DNA of 64,000 bases, from the NCBI GenBank assembly GCA_016933175.1, contig JAFGBK010000052.1, forward strand, positions 34,906 through 98,905, given 5' to 3'. The notes beneath the pieces are model-generated. The model ran no database searches. It saw only the letters and a list, made by a program, of their open reading frames with translations, and was not told the origin of the DNA. Each line of letters starts with the position of its first letter. The stretch's first letter is position 1. This document shows, one piece after another, positions 1-8,087 of this stretch. The DNA is from Candidatus Krumholzibacteriota bacterium. GTDB taxonomy: Bacteria > Krumholzibacteriota > Krumholzibacteriia > JACNKJ01. The position numbers and the translations under genes are program-made.

Positions 1-17
1 CCGTCCAGCAGTCGCAT
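1..17 (-). CDS. Start of an unidentified gene, cut by the window edge
   Basis: An ATG at 17-15 directly abuts the ymdB stop codon (20-18), so a further gene very probably begins here, translationally coupled to ymdB. Only five full codons (M-R-L-L-D) are visible. An N-terminal LLDG would fit FolD (methylenetetrahydrofolate dehydrogenase), but that is a guess from a handful of residues. Confidence 0.35.
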
Positions 18-800
18 CTAGTCCTCCAGGGGCAGGTCGAGGCGCTCCAGGGCGAGGGCGCGCCAGCTGTCCGGGTCGAAATCGAGCAGGGCGCCCTGGA
101 GGCGGATCGCCTCCTGGCTTACTTCGAAACGGCGTGGCGTTGTGCGCAGGAAGCGGTGCAGGGCCGTCTCGACGGTGATGCCAATGACGCCGCCGTGGGG
201 CCCGGTCATCCCGGCATCGGTCAGGAAGGCCGTGCCGCCGGGCAGGATGCGCGCGTCCGCCGTCTGGACGTGGGTGTGGGTGCCGATGACGGCGGTCACC
301 CGCCCGTCCAGGTGATGCGCGAGGGCGGTCTTCTCGCTGGTCGCCTCGGCGTGGAAGTCCACCAGGACCGGTCCGCGACCGCCCCAGTCGGCCAGGATGG
401 AGTCGGCGCGACGGAAGGGGCAATCGATGGCCGGCAGGTAGACGCGGCCCTGGAGGTTGACCACCAGGAGTTCCCGCCCGCCGGGCAGGGGCAGGACCGC
501 GGTGCCGCGCCCGGCGACACCGGGCGGGAAGTTGTCCGGCCGCAGCGCCCGCTCGGCCGTCTCCAGGTAGGCCGCGCCGTCGCGGTTGTCCCAGCTGTGA
601 TTGCCGCCCGTGAGCAGGTCCACGCCGGCGGCCAGCAGCTCCTCGGCGGTGTCCCGCGTGAAGCCCGCGCCGCCGGCGCTGTTCTCGGCGTTGGCCACCA
701 CCAGGTCCGGCGCGTGGCGCTCGCGCAGCCCGGGCAGCAGGCGGGCCAGGGCCCGGCGGCCCGGGCGCCCGAAGACGTCAGCGATGAAGATGAGGCGCAT
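18..800 (-). CDS. ymdB: YmdB-family metallophosphoesterase (TIGR00282)
   Basis: This 260-residue protein is a calcineurin-like phosphoesterase of the YmdB family, whose studied members hydrolyse 2',3'-cyclic nucleotides. Family motifs are all present: D8 in DVFGRPGR, NAENSAGG at 37-44, GGNHSWDN at 65-72, then DFHAEATSEK, GTHTHVQTAD and TDAGMTGPHGG in the second half. These supply the di-metal ligands. The ATG at 800 (MRLIFIADV) was chosen because the motif-bearing domain begins there; upstream codons in the same frame read as low-complexity Arg/Pro and overlap rny. It lies two bases after the rny stop. The rny-ymdB pairing is widespread, which supports co-transcription. Confidence 0.93.
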   Translation of the reverse strand: MRLIFIADVFGRPGRRALARLLPGLRERHAPDLVVANAENSAGGAGFTRDTAEELLAAGVDLLTGGNHSWDNRDGAAYLETAERALRPDNFPPGVAGRGTAVLPLPGGRELLVVNLQGRVYLPAIDCPFRRADSILADWGGRGPVLVDFHAEATSEKTALAHHLDGRVTAVIGTHTHVQTADARILPGGTAFLTDAGMTGPHGGVIGITVETALHRFLRTTPRRFEVSQEAIRLQGALLDFDPDSWRALALERLDLPLED

Positions 801-802
801 GG

Positions 803-2368
803 CTACCTCGCCGTGTCCGTGGCGCGGGTCTCGCGGATGACGACCACCTTGATCTCGCCGGGATACTCGAGCTCGCTCTCGATGCGCCGCGCGATCTCGT
901 AGGAGAGCGTGGCGGCCTGCTCGTCGTCGAGCGCCTGGGCGTTGACGACGATGCGCAGCTCGCGGCCCGCCTGGATGGCGTAGGAGGTCTCGACGCCGTG
1001 GAAGCCGTCGGCGATCTCCTCGAGCCGCTGGAGGCGTTTGACGTAGTGCTCGAGGGATTCCCGGCGGGCGCCGGGACGCGCGCTGCTGATGGCGTCCGCG
1101 GCCGAGACCAGCCAAGTGACGAGGTTCGTGGGTTCGATCTCCTCGTGGTGGCCGGCGATGGCGTTGACGACGACGGCGTTCTCGCCGTGGCGCTCGGCGA
1201 TCTGCGCGCCGATGGCGGCGTGGGTGCCTTCCATTTCATGGTCCAGGGCCTTGCCGATGTCGTGGAGCAGACCGGCCCGGCGCGCCAGGGCGGGATCGAG
1301 GTCCAACTCGGCGGCCATGAGCCCGCTGAGGGCCGCCACCTCGCGGCTGTGGGCCAGGGCGTTCTGGCCGTAGCTGCTGCGGTACTGGAGCTCGCCGAGG
1401 AGCTTGACGAGCTCCGTATGGACGCCGTGTACGTCCAGGTCGTAGAGGGCCTGTTCGCCGGTCTCGATCACCTTGCTGGCGAGGTCTTCGCGGGTCTTGA
1501 GGACGATCTCCTCGATGCGCGTCGGGTGGATGCGGCCGTCCGCGATGAGGCGCTCGAGGCTCAGACGGGCGATCTCGCGCCGGAAGGGATTGAAGCCCGA
1601 GAGGATGACGGCGCCCGGCGTGTCGTCGATGATCACGTCGACGCCCGTGGCGCTCTCGAAGGCGCGGATGTTGCGGCCCTCGCGGCCGATGATGCGTCCC
1701 TTCATCTCCTCGCCGGGCAGCTCCACCACGGACACCGTGGTCTCGGCGCAATGCGCCGCGGCGTAGCGCTGGATGGCCATGGTGATGATGCGCTGGCCTT
1801 CCTTCTTGGCCGCGCGCTCGGCCTCGGCCCGGAGGTCTTTGAGCCGGCGGCCGAAGTGGTGGCGTGCCTCCTCCTCCATGTTGGCCAGGAGCCGCTGCCG
1901 GGCGTCGTCCCGGGACAGGCCGCTTATCTGCTGCAGCCGCGCGTTCTGGTCCTCGAGGACGCGGTCCAGGCGCTCCTGCTCCTGCGCCAGCCGGGCGCGC
2001 TGGCGCGCCAGATCCTGGCGCGCGCGCTCCTGCTCGGTCTCGCCGCCGGCCAGGAACTCGGCCCGACGCGCCAGATCCTGGGCCAGGCGCTCCAGCTCCG
2101 CGGCCCGGCCGTCGAGTTCCTGGCGCTCCTGGCGCGTCTTGTCGTCGAACTCGCTCTGGACCCGCAGCCGCTCCTCGCGAGCGACCAGGTTCGCGTCGCG
2201 GCGCAGGCGCTCGGCCTCGCCCTGGGCATCGGCAAGGATGTCGGCGGCGAGCCGGCGCGAACGGGCCAGGAGCAGGCGCTGGATCAGGAATCCCGCCGTC
2301 GCCCCGATCAGGAGGAAGAGGAGGGCGGCCAGCAGGGCGCCCGGTGACAGGGAGAGAAATTCGGACAT
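803..2368 (-). CDS. rny: Ribonuclease Y
   Basis: A 521-residue membrane-anchored endoribonuclease that initiates mRNA decay. In order: one N-terminal transmembrane helix (about 10-33), a long charged coiled coil (about 35-200), a KH RNA-binding domain with GRIIGREGRNIRAFE (about 225-285), and an HD domain with LLHDIGKALDHE and GHHEE (about 335-430). It is close to the usual length (about 520). ATG 2368 is preferred over a GTG three codons upstream because AGGTGG sits five bases before the ATG and itself contains that GTG. It lies downstream of zapA and the 6S RNA and upstream of ymdB. Confidence 0.96.
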   Translation of the reverse strand: MSEFLSLSPGALLAALLFLLIGATAGFLIQRLLLARSRRLAADILADAQGEAERLRRDANLVAREERLRVQSEFDDKTRQERQELDGRAAELERLAQDLARRAEFLAGGETEQERARQDLARQRARLAQEQERLDRVLEDQNARLQQISGLSRDDARQRLLANMEEEARHHFGRRLKDLRAEAERAAKKEGQRIITMAIQRYAAAHCAETTVSVVELPGEEMKGRIIGREGRNIRAFESATGVDVIIDDTPGAVILSGFNPFRREIARLSLERLIADGRIHPTRIEEIVLKTREDLASKVIETGEQALYDLDVHGVHTELVKLLGELQYRSSYGQNALAHSREVAALSGLMAAELDLDPALARRAGLLHDIGKALDHEMEGTHAAIGAQIAERHGENAVVVNAIAGHHEEIEPTNLVTWLVSAADAISSARPGARRESLEHYVKRLQRLEEIADGFHGVETSYAIQAGRELRIVVNAQALDDEQAATLSYEIARRIESELEYPGEIKVVVIRETRATDTAR

Positions 2369-2407
2369 GGCGACCACCTGTCGCGCAGGGGGTCGGGCGC
2401 GGGCAGA

Positions 2408-2593
2408 AAGAAGAATTCCCCTCTCATTGCCGTGCTGGAAGCGTCAACATGGGCCTCGGACCCATGGTGGAGAGCCTCACGAGCGGTTCGGGAGCCCGGC
2501 GGCGGGCGCCCTCGGCCGTCCGGATTCGGCCCTCCATGACATCAGTGTTGGCTCAATTGTCAACTTCCCGCACGAGCACGGAAGGGAATCTTC
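2408..2593 (-). ncRNA. ssrS: Probable 6S RNA (SsrS)
   Basis: A non-coding stretch between zapA and rny is preceded by a strong sigma-70-type promoter. The predicted transcript, about 186 nt, folds like 6S RNA. Its 5' end (GAAGATTCCC from 2593, then CCGTGCT) pairs with its 3' end (AGCACGG, then GGGGAATTCTTC ending at 2410), giving about 18 base pairs of closing stem. A large central bubble follows. A GC-rich apical arm is formed by CATGG-A-GGGCC pairing with GGCTCTCC-A-CCATG. Length, architecture and the position downstream of zapA (as in many proteobacteria) all match. 6S RNA binds the housekeeping RNA polymerase holoenzyme and tunes transcription in stationary phase. No U-rich terminator is evident, so the 3' end may be processed. 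Confidence 0.82.
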
Positions 2594-2599
2594 GGTTCC

Positions 2600-2629
2600 A
2601 GTATAGCAAGCGGCGCCCGACTCCTTCAA
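2600..2629 (-). promoter_or_regulatory. Sigma-70-type promoter of the 6S RNA
   Basis: TTGAAG (2629-2624) and TATACT (2605-2600) are 18 bases apart. The predicted start is near 2593, exactly at the first paired base of the 6S closing stem. The -35 box overlaps the zapA stop codon. Confidence 0.75.
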
Positions 2630-2943
2630 GGCTCGTTGCCTGTCGTGTCGATCGCTTGCGCGTCTTCGTCTTCGAACAGCTTCAGCAGCTCGGCGGCCCG
2701 CTTCTCCGCGACCCGGCCGGCGTCCGGACCCCTGCCTCGCGTCTGCAGCAGCTCATCCGCGATGTTGAAGGCGGCCAGGATGGCGATGCGCTCCGCCGAT
2801 ATGGTGCGACCGCGCGCTGCGATGTCGCGCATGGTCCGGTCCACGTAGTCAGCGATCTCGCGGATGTACTTCTCATCCGCCTCGCCGCGCACCCGGTACT
2901 CGTTGCCATAGATGCTGACACGGACCGGTACGTTGGCATTCAT
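2626..2943 (-). CDS. zapA: Cell division protein ZapA
   Basis: A 105-residue ZapA-family protein, a small FtsZ-associated factor that bundles FtsZ filaments at the Z-ring. The N-terminal half (VRVSIYGNEYRVRG, then YIREIADYVDRTMRDIA) is the conserved globular domain. The SAERIAILAAFNIADELL segment leads into the C-terminal helix used for dimerisation. Its length is typical. It follows the ZapB-like coiled-coil gene by 35 bases, so two Z-ring factors are encoded side by side. The acidic tail (EDEDAQAIDTTGNEP) is not conserved. Confidence 0.9.
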   Translation of the reverse strand: MNANVPVRVSIYGNEYRVRGEADEKYIREIADYVDRTMRDIAARGRTISAERIAILAAFNIADELLQTRGRGPDAGRVAEKRAAELLKLFEDEDAQAIDTTGNEP

Positions 2944-2978
2944 GCTGCCCTCCCCAAGAGGCGTGACCGGCGGCCCCG

Positions 2979-3260
2979 TCAGAGGTCCAGCTGGTCGAAC
3001 TTGGACAGGATTGCGTCCACGCGCGTGCGGAGGCTCTCCAGGTTGGTGCCGTCCGCCTGGGATCCCCTGGAGTGGCTCTCGAGGGCCTCGAGATTCCGGC
3101 GCAGCTCGCCGTTGGCTCGTGACAGTTCGTCCACCCGGCCGGCGAGCTGCGACTTCGCGTCTCGCAGTTCCTTGTTCTCGGCCTTCATCGATGCGAGCTT
3201 CTCGAGCGCGGACGTTATCTTGCGCTCGAGGGCGTCGAGGTTCGATAGCTCAGAAGTCAC
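2979..3260 (-). CDS. ZapB-like small coiled-coil protein
   Basis: A 93-residue, almost entirely heptad-patterned protein: LDALERKITSALEKLASMKA, then KELRDAKSQLAGRVDELS. It has no membrane segment or signal peptide. Composition, size and the position directly before zapA suggest a ZapB-type Z-ring component that would bridge ZapA. Sequence alone cannot exclude an unrelated short coiled coil. It begins 23 bases after pheT ends and is probably transcribed with pheS-pheT and zapA. Confidence 0.7.
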   Translation of the reverse strand: MTSELSNLDALERKITSALEKLASMKAENKELRDAKSQLAGRVDELSRANGELRRNLEALESHSRGSQADGTNLESLRTRVDAILSKFDQLDL

Positions 3261-3283
3261 GGCTCACCTCTGGGTCCATGGTG

Positions 3284-5680
3284 TCACGAACGCAGGCGCA
3301 CCTGCAAGGTCTTATCGAGGGCCTGCAGAACACGCGTCAGCTGCTTGTCCGCCTGCTTGTCCGTCAGCGTCCCCTCGGGCGAACGAAACACCAGGCGGAC
3401 GGCGTAGCTGGCGTGCCCCGCCGGCAGGCCCTCGCCCCGGTAGACGTCGAAAAGTCCGCAGCGCTCCAGCAGGCGCCCGCCGGCCTCGGTGATGGTCTCG
3501 GCGACGCGCCGCCAGGGCAGCCCGTCGGGCACCAGCAGGGCCAGGTCGCGCAGCAGGGCCGGATAGGCCGGCAAGGGCGCGAAGCAGCGCTGTCCCGGGT
3601 CGCCGCCACCGGATAGATCCATCTCCAGGGCGAAGACGTCGCGCTTCTGCTTCAGGTCATGCATGAGCGAGGGCCGCAGCAGGCCGGCCCAGCCGACGGC
3701 CGCCTCGCCGCGCAACAGGTGGACGGCGGCGCCGGGCACCAGGCAAGGCTCGTCACCCGCGTAGTCCGGCGCCAGGTCCGGCAGGAGGTCCTGCAGGCCC
3801 TGGACCACGCCCATCAGGTCGGCGAATCCCAGGGCCGAGGCGGGCTGGCGCCAGTGCGCCGGCTGGGCGTGCCCCGTGAGGAGGACCGCGAGGTGGACCG
3901 GCTCGTCGGGCAACGTCGTGCCCTCGCGACGCCGGTAGACGCGGCCGATCTGGTACAGGCGCAGCTCCTCCTGTCCGCGGTGAAAGTTGGTCTTGAGCAC
4001 CTCCAGCATCCCGGGCAGCAGGGTACTGCGCATCTGGGCGTTGAAGCTGACGAGGGGATTGCGCAGGACCACCACGCGGCGGCGCGGATCATCGCCGGGC
4101 AGGCGCATGGCGTCGAGGCTGCGCGCGTCCATGAAGCTGCTGGCGATGACCTCCTGGCAGCCGAGCCCGCGCAGGGCCTCGTGGAGGCGGGCCGCCAGGC
4201 GCTCCTCGGGGAGCCGGGTCGCATAGAGGGTGTTGCGCACCCGGTTCTCCAGGGGCAGCCGGTCGTAGCCGTAGAGGCGCGCCACCTCCTCGATCAGGTC
4301 GATCTCCGCCGCCAGGTCGCGACGGAAGGAGGGCACCGTCACGGCCAGGCCGCCAGGCGCCGTCTCGGCGGGCAGCTGCAGCCTCTCCAGCAGGTGTTCG
4401 ACGGTGGCCGCGTCCAGGTCCGTGCCCATCAGGCCGTTGACCTTCGCTACGCGCAGGATCACCTTGCGCGGTGCGGCGCGGCCGGGATAGTGATCGTCAG
4501 GTTCGGCGGCGACACGCGCGCCGGCCAGCTCGGCCAGGAGCCGGCAGACGCGGCGGCTGGCGAAGTCGGCCATCTCCGCGTCGGCGCCCCGCTCGAAGCG
4601 GTAGGCGGCGTCCGTTGTGAGGTCAAGGCGCTGGCGCGTCCCGCGGATCAGGCCGGGATGGAAGCAGGCGCTCTCGAGGATGATCTCGCGACTGGACTCC
4701 GTCACCAGGGAGTTGGCGCCGCCCATGACGCCGGCGATGCAGACGGTGCGCTCGGCGTCGGCGATCACCAGGTCGGCGGGATCGAGGGCGACCTCCTTCT
4801 CCTCGAGGGTGACGGTCGTCTCGCCGGGCCGCGCCCGTCGGATGACGATCCGCCCGCCGGCCAGCTTGGCGGCGTCGAAGGCATGAAGCGGATGGCCCGT
4901 CTCGAACAGGACGAAGTTGGTCACGTCGACGATGTTGTTGATGGGCCGCAGGCCCATGCTCTCCAGCCGGCGGCAGAGCCAGGCGGGACTGGGCCCCACC
5001 GTCACGTCCCTCAGGCGCCGCGCCAGGTAGCGCGGACAGTCCGCCGGATCCTCGATGTCCACCGGTACGGGTTCCATCGCGGCGAGGGCTGCGGCGGGGA
5101 TCTCGGTCGCCGGCAGGCGCAAGGGGCGCTCGTAGCGGGCGGCCACCTCCCGGGCGACGCCCAGGTAGCCCAGCTGGTCGGGGCGGTTGGGCGTCACGTC
5201 GATGTCGAGGATCCAGTCCTCGTGTCCGAAGAGCGCCGACAGCGGCGTGCCCGGCGCCAGACCGCTTTCCAGGACCATGATGCCGTCGGCCTCGGCGCCG
5301 AGGCCCAGCTCGCGGACGGAGCAGATCATACCTTCGCTGAGGGCGCCGCGGATCTTGCCCTTCTTGATGACGGTGCCGTCGGGCAGCGGCTCGCCGGCCG
5401 GAATGATGGGCACCTCCTGGCCCGCCCGTACGTTGGGCGCGCCGCAGACGATGTCGCGCGGCGCCGCCTCGCCGATGTCCACGGTGCAGACGGAGAGCCG
5501 GTCGGCGTTGGGATGGCGCTCGCAGGTGAGGACGCGGCCGATGCGCAGTGGCGCGAAGGGATTGGGCCGGTGCTCCACGCCCTCCACATTAAGTCCCAGC
5601 ATGGTCAGGTCCTCGGCCAGCCGGCGCGGCTCCTCCTCGATGTCAACGTACTGTCGCAGCCAGTCCAGGCTGATCAGCAT
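3284..5680 (-). CDS. pheT: Phenylalanyl-tRNA synthetase beta subunit
   Basis: The 798-residue beta chain of the alpha2-beta2 phenylalanyl-tRNA synthetase. In order: an N-terminal core with an EMAP-type tRNA-binding insertion (about 40-150), the B3/B4 editing region that clears Tyr-tRNA-Phe (about 205-385), B5 (about 400-475), the catalytic-like core (about 480-690), and a C-terminal FDX-ACB anticodon-binding domain (about 705-798). The length is normal for bacteria. It starts nine bases after pheS ends, as expected for pheST. Confidence 0.97.
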   Translation of the reverse strand: MLISLDWLRQYVDIEEEPRRLAEDLTMLGLNVEGVEHRPNPFAPLRIGRVLTCERHPNADRLSVCTVDIGEAAPRDIVCGAPNVRAGQEVPIIPAGEPLPDGTVIKKGKIRGALSEGMICSVRELGLGAEADGIMVLESGLAPGTPLSALFGHEDWILDIDVTPNRPDQLGYLGVAREVAARYERPLRLPATEIPAAALAAMEPVPVDIEDPADCPRYLARRLRDVTVGPSPAWLCRRLESMGLRPINNIVDVTNFVLFETGHPLHAFDAAKLAGGRIVIRRARPGETTVTLEEKEVALDPADLVIADAERTVCIAGVMGGANSLVTESSREIILESACFHPGLIRGTRQRLDLTTDAAYRFERGADAEMADFASRRVCRLLAELAGARVAAEPDDHYPGRAAPRKVILRVAKVNGLMGTDLDAATVEHLLERLQLPAETAPGGLAVTVPSFRRDLAAEIDLIEEVARLYGYDRLPLENRVRNTLYATRLPEERLAARLHEALRGLGCQEVIASSFMDARSLDAMRLPGDDPRRRVVVLRNPLVSFNAQMRSTLLPGMLEVLKTNFHRGQEELRLYQIGRVYRRREGTTLPDEPVHLAVLLTGHAQPAHWRQPASALGFADLMGVVQGLQDLLPDLAPDYAGDEPCLVPGAAVHLLRGEAAVGWAGLLRPSLMHDLKQKRDVFALEMDLSGGGDPGQRCFAPLPAYPALLRDLALLVPDGLPWRRVAETITEAGGRLLERCGLFDVYRGEGLPAGHASYAVRLVFRSPEGTLTDKQADKQLTRVLQALDKTLQVRLRS

Positions 5681-5689
5681 GGCACCCTC

Positions 5690-6703
5690 CTAGAACTGGG
5701 ACAGGAAGCGGACGTCGTTCTCGAGAAAGAGGCGGATGTCCTCGATGCCGTAGCGCTGCATGGCCATGCGCTCGATGCCGATGCCGAAGGCGAAGCCCGT
5801 CACCCGCTCCGGATCGTAGCCGACGGCGCGGAAGACGTTGGGATGGACCATGCCGGCGCCGAGCAGCTCGATCCAGCCGGTGCCGCCGCAGATGCGGCAG
5901 CCCTCCCCCCCGCAGTTGAAGCAGAGCACGTCCGCTTCGGCGCTGGGCTCCGTGAAGGGGAAGAAGTGGGGCCGGAACCGCAGCTCGGCCCGGGGGCCGA
6001 AGAACTCGCGTGCGAACTGGCGCAGGGTGGTCTTCAGGTCGCCGATGGTGACGCCCGCATCGACGTAGAGACCCTCGAGCTGGAAGAACTCGGCCGCGTG
6101 CGAGGCGTCCACGGCCTCGTTGCGGTAGACCCGCCCGGGCGCGACGATCCGCACCGGCGCCGGGTGGGTCTCCATGTATCGCACCTGGACGGGACTGGTG
6201 TGGGTGCGCAGCAGCACCTCGTCGTCGACGTAGAAGGTGTCCTGGCTGTCGCGCGAGGGGTGGTTCGCCGGGAAGTTGAGGGCCTGGAAGTTGTAGTAGT
6301 CGGTCTCGACCTCGGGGCCCTCGGCCACCGAGAATCCCATGCCCCGGAAGATGTCGATGATTTCCTCGAGCACAGCCGACAGGATGTGGCGGCGCCCTCG
6401 CCAGGGACGCCGCCCCGGCAGGCTCGGATCGAAGCCCGCCGGCAGGCGCTCCTCGGCGCAGGCGCTGAGCGCCGTCTTGCGCGCCGCGAGGCCTTCCGCC
6501 ACCACCTGCTCGAGGGCATGGATGGCCTTCCCCATGGCGGGCCGCTCGGCCGCGGCCGCCTTGCCAAGATCCTGGAAAAGCCCGGCGAGAGCGCCCTTGC
6601 GGCCGAGGTAACGGATGCGGAGCTCCTCGAGGGCTCGCTCGTCGGCGACGCCGGCCAGCTCCTCGCGGAACCGTGACGCCAGATGCTCGATCTCCGGTTG
6701 CAT
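5690..6703 (-). CDS. pheS: Phenylalanyl-tRNA synthetase alpha subunit
   Basis: The 337-residue catalytic subunit of class II PheRS, which charges tRNA-Phe. An N-terminal coiled-coil region (about 1-85) precedes the class II core. Motif 2 reads VYRNEAVDASHAAEFFQLEG, where the common FHQ is FFQ. Motif 3 reads GFAFGIGIERMAM. A Cys-rich CFNCGGEGCRICGGTGW segment before GMVHPNVF looks like a four-Cys metal knuckle, which many PheS proteins lack. It starts eight bases after rplT, giving the common order infC-rpmI-rplT-pheS-pheT. Confidence 0.97.
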   Translation of the reverse strand: MQPEIEHLASRFREELAGVADERALEELRIRYLGRKGALAGLFQDLGKAAAAERPAMGKAIHALEQVVAEGLAARKTALSACAEERLPAGFDPSLPGRRPWRGRRHILSAVLEEIIDIFRGMGFSVAEGPEVETDYYNFQALNFPANHPSRDSQDTFYVDDEVLLRTHTSPVQVRYMETHPAPVRIVAPGRVYRNEAVDASHAAEFFQLEGLYVDAGVTIGDLKTTLRQFAREFFGPRAELRFRPHFFPFTEPSAEADVLCFNCGGEGCRICGGTGWIELLGAGMVHPNVFRAVGYDPERVTGFAFGIGIERMAMQRYGIEDIRLFLENDVRFLSQF

Positions 6704-6711
6704 CGCTGCGT

Positions 6712-7077
6712 CTAGCTGGCCTTGGCCAGCTCGGCCTGGACCATGTCCGTCAGGCGGCCGAAGGCGGCCGGGTCGTTGACGGCCATCTCGGCGAGCTGCC
6801 GGCGATCGATCTGCACGTCGAGCTGCTTGAGGCCGTTGATGAGCCGGCTGTAGCTCAGGCCGTGCTGGTGCGCGGCGGCGTTGATGCGGATGATCCAGAG
6901 GCGGCGGAAATCGCGCTTCCGGGTCCGACGGTCGCGGTAGGCATACTGCCCGGCGCGGTGGACGGCGTCGGTGCCGGCGCGGACGCTGTTCTTCCGCTTG
7001 CCGTAGAAACCCTTGGCGCGCGTGAGGATCTTCTTGCGGCGGGCGCGCGAGGCGACGTTGTTGGTGGCACGGCTCAT
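6712..7077 (-). CDS. rplT: Ribosomal protein bL20
   Basis: A 121-residue, strongly basic 50S protein needed for early large-subunit assembly. The hallmark N-terminus (VASRARRKKILTRAKGFYGK, then the RAYRDRR-like YAYRDRRTRKRDFRRLWI) and the globular C-terminal part are intact. In many bacteria L20 represses its own infC-rpmI-rplT operon by binding the mRNA. Whether that applies here cannot be read directly, but the infC leader does carry an attenuator. Confidence 0.97.
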   Translation of the reverse strand: MSRATNNVASRARRKKILTRAKGFYGKRKNSVRAGTDAVHRAGQYAYRDRRTRKRDFRRLWIIRINAAAHQHGLSYSRLINGLKQLDVQIDRRQLAEMAVNDPAAFGRLTDMVQAELAKAS

Positions 7078-7120
7078 GGCTTATCTCTCCTGGGCTTCGG
7101 TTCGCTGGCGGGATGTGGGC

Positions 7121-7318
7121 TCACTTGGAGAGGATCATCCTCTTGATGCGCGGGCTGTCGGGCGGGCTGGCCAGCGTGGCGTCCCGCAGATTGCGCTTCC
7201 GCTTGGACGACTTCTTCGTGAGGATGTGGTTCGCGAAGGCCTTGTGGCGGCGCACCTTTCCCTGGCCGGTCGTGCGGAAGCGCTTCATGGCGGCGCGGTT
7301 GCTCTTCATCTTGGGCAT
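7121..7318 (-). CDS. rpmI: Ribosomal protein bL35
   Basis: A 65-residue basic 50S protein, [20 protein letters not shown] at the N-terminus, [11 protein letters not shown] in the middle, and ending RIKRMILSK. Size and motifs are typical. AGGAGG lies eight bases before the ATG. It sits between infC and rplT as in most bacteria. Confidence 0.97.
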   Translation of the reverse strand: MPKMKSNRAAMKRFRTTGQGKVRRHKAFANHILTKKSSKRKRNLRDATLASPPDSPRIKRMILSK

Positions 7319-7354
7319 CGGTCGTTCCTCCTGCCTGTTGTCGCGGGGCCGCGC

Positions 7355-7933
7355 TCAGGCGCCCTCGGCGCTCTCTTCCTTGGACTCGGCCACCGAGCGC
7401 TGGCGGCGCTCCTTCTCCCCGAGCGAAGCCAGCATCATGACCACGGTGCGGCCCTCCTGGCGGGGTTCCTGCTCCACCTTGGCGACGTCGGCCAGATCCT
7501 CCAGCAGCCGCTCGAAGGTCTGCATGGCGTAGTCCATGTGACTCATCTCGCGACCGCGGAAGCGCATGGTCACCTTCACCTTGAAGTCGTGGTCGATGAA
7601 GCGCACGATGTTCCGCACCTTGAACCGATAGTCGTGCTCGTCGGTCTTGGGGCGGAACTGGACCTCTTTGATGACGATCTGGTGCTGCTTCTTGCGCGCC
7701 TCCTTGGCGCGCTTGCTCTGCTCGTACTTGTACTTGCCGAAGTCCATGATCCGGCACACGGGCGGCCGGCTGTTGGGCGAGACCTCGACGAGGTCGAGGC
7801 CGCGTTCCTCGGCCATCTGCATCGCGATGGCCGTGGCCACGACGCCTACCTGGTTCCCCTCCTCGTCGACGAGGCGGATCTCGGGGATGCGGATTCGCTG
7901 GTTGACGCGTGGCTCGTCGGAGTCTCTTCTGAT
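7355..7933 (-). CDS. infC: Translation initiation factor IF-3 (AUC start)
   Basis: A 192-residue IF-3, which binds the 30S subunit and checks start-codon pairing. The N-domain has RVNQRIRIPEIRLVDEEGNQ; the linker and C-domain have IKEVQFRPKTDEHDY and VTMRFRGREMSHMD. No ATG, GTG or TTG lies at a sensible position. The only well-placed start is ATC at 7933-7931, eight bases after a perfect AGGAGG (7947-7942), giving (M)RRDSDEPRVNQ. IF-3 genes are known for AUU/AUC-type starts, which let IF-3 repress its own translation. A longer reading to an ATG at 8029 would run through a terminator hairpin and is rejected. Confidence 0.95.
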   Translation of the reverse strand: MRRDSDEPRVNQRIRIPEIRLVDEEGNQVGVVATAIAMQMAEERGLDLVEVSPNSRPPVCRIMDFGKYKYEQSKRAKEARKKQHQIVIKEVQFRPKTDEHDYRFKVRNIVRFIDHDFKVKVTMRFRGREMSHMDYAMQTFERLLEDLADVAKVEQEPRQEGRTVVMMLASLGEKERRQRSVAESKEESAEGA

Positions 7934-7953
7934 AGGATGTACCTCCTGGCTAC

Positions 7954-7982
7954 AAAAAAAGAGTGGATACATAGACCCACTC
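7954..7982 (-). terminator. Intrinsic terminator/attenuator in the infC leader
   Basis: GAGTGG (7982-7977) pairs with CCACTC (7966-7961), and seven U residues follow (7960-7954). The U-run ends six bases before the infC Shine-Dalgarno, so read-through is needed to express infC. It can serve as the thrS terminator, as an attenuator of the infC operon, or both. Leader-controlled termination of infC-rpmI-rplT is known in Firmicutes. Confidence 0.8.
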
Positions 7983-8087
7983 GTTGCTGCTCCCGCCTGG
8001 CGGTCGCGAAACGCTGACGTACACGCCACGGCGGTAGTCAGGTGAGAGGGTCCCTCTGCTTTCGATATTCACTTGTAAGGAAACAGA

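Noticed and set aside
2394..2410. Rho-independent terminator after the 6S RNA
   Set aside because: The TTCTTCTTTCT tract follows the closing stem but is not a proper U-run, so the 3' end is more probably made by processing.
3659..6676. 1005-codon open frame on the plus strand opposite pheT/pheS
   Set aside because: It is the complement of pheS and pheT, rich in His/Ala/Gly/Arg with no domain signal. High GC makes stop codons rare in antisense frames.
7355..8029. Longer IF-3 starting at ATG 8029
   Set aside because: The added 32 codons span the terminator hairpin and have no Shine-Dalgarno; the ATC at 7933 has a perfect one.
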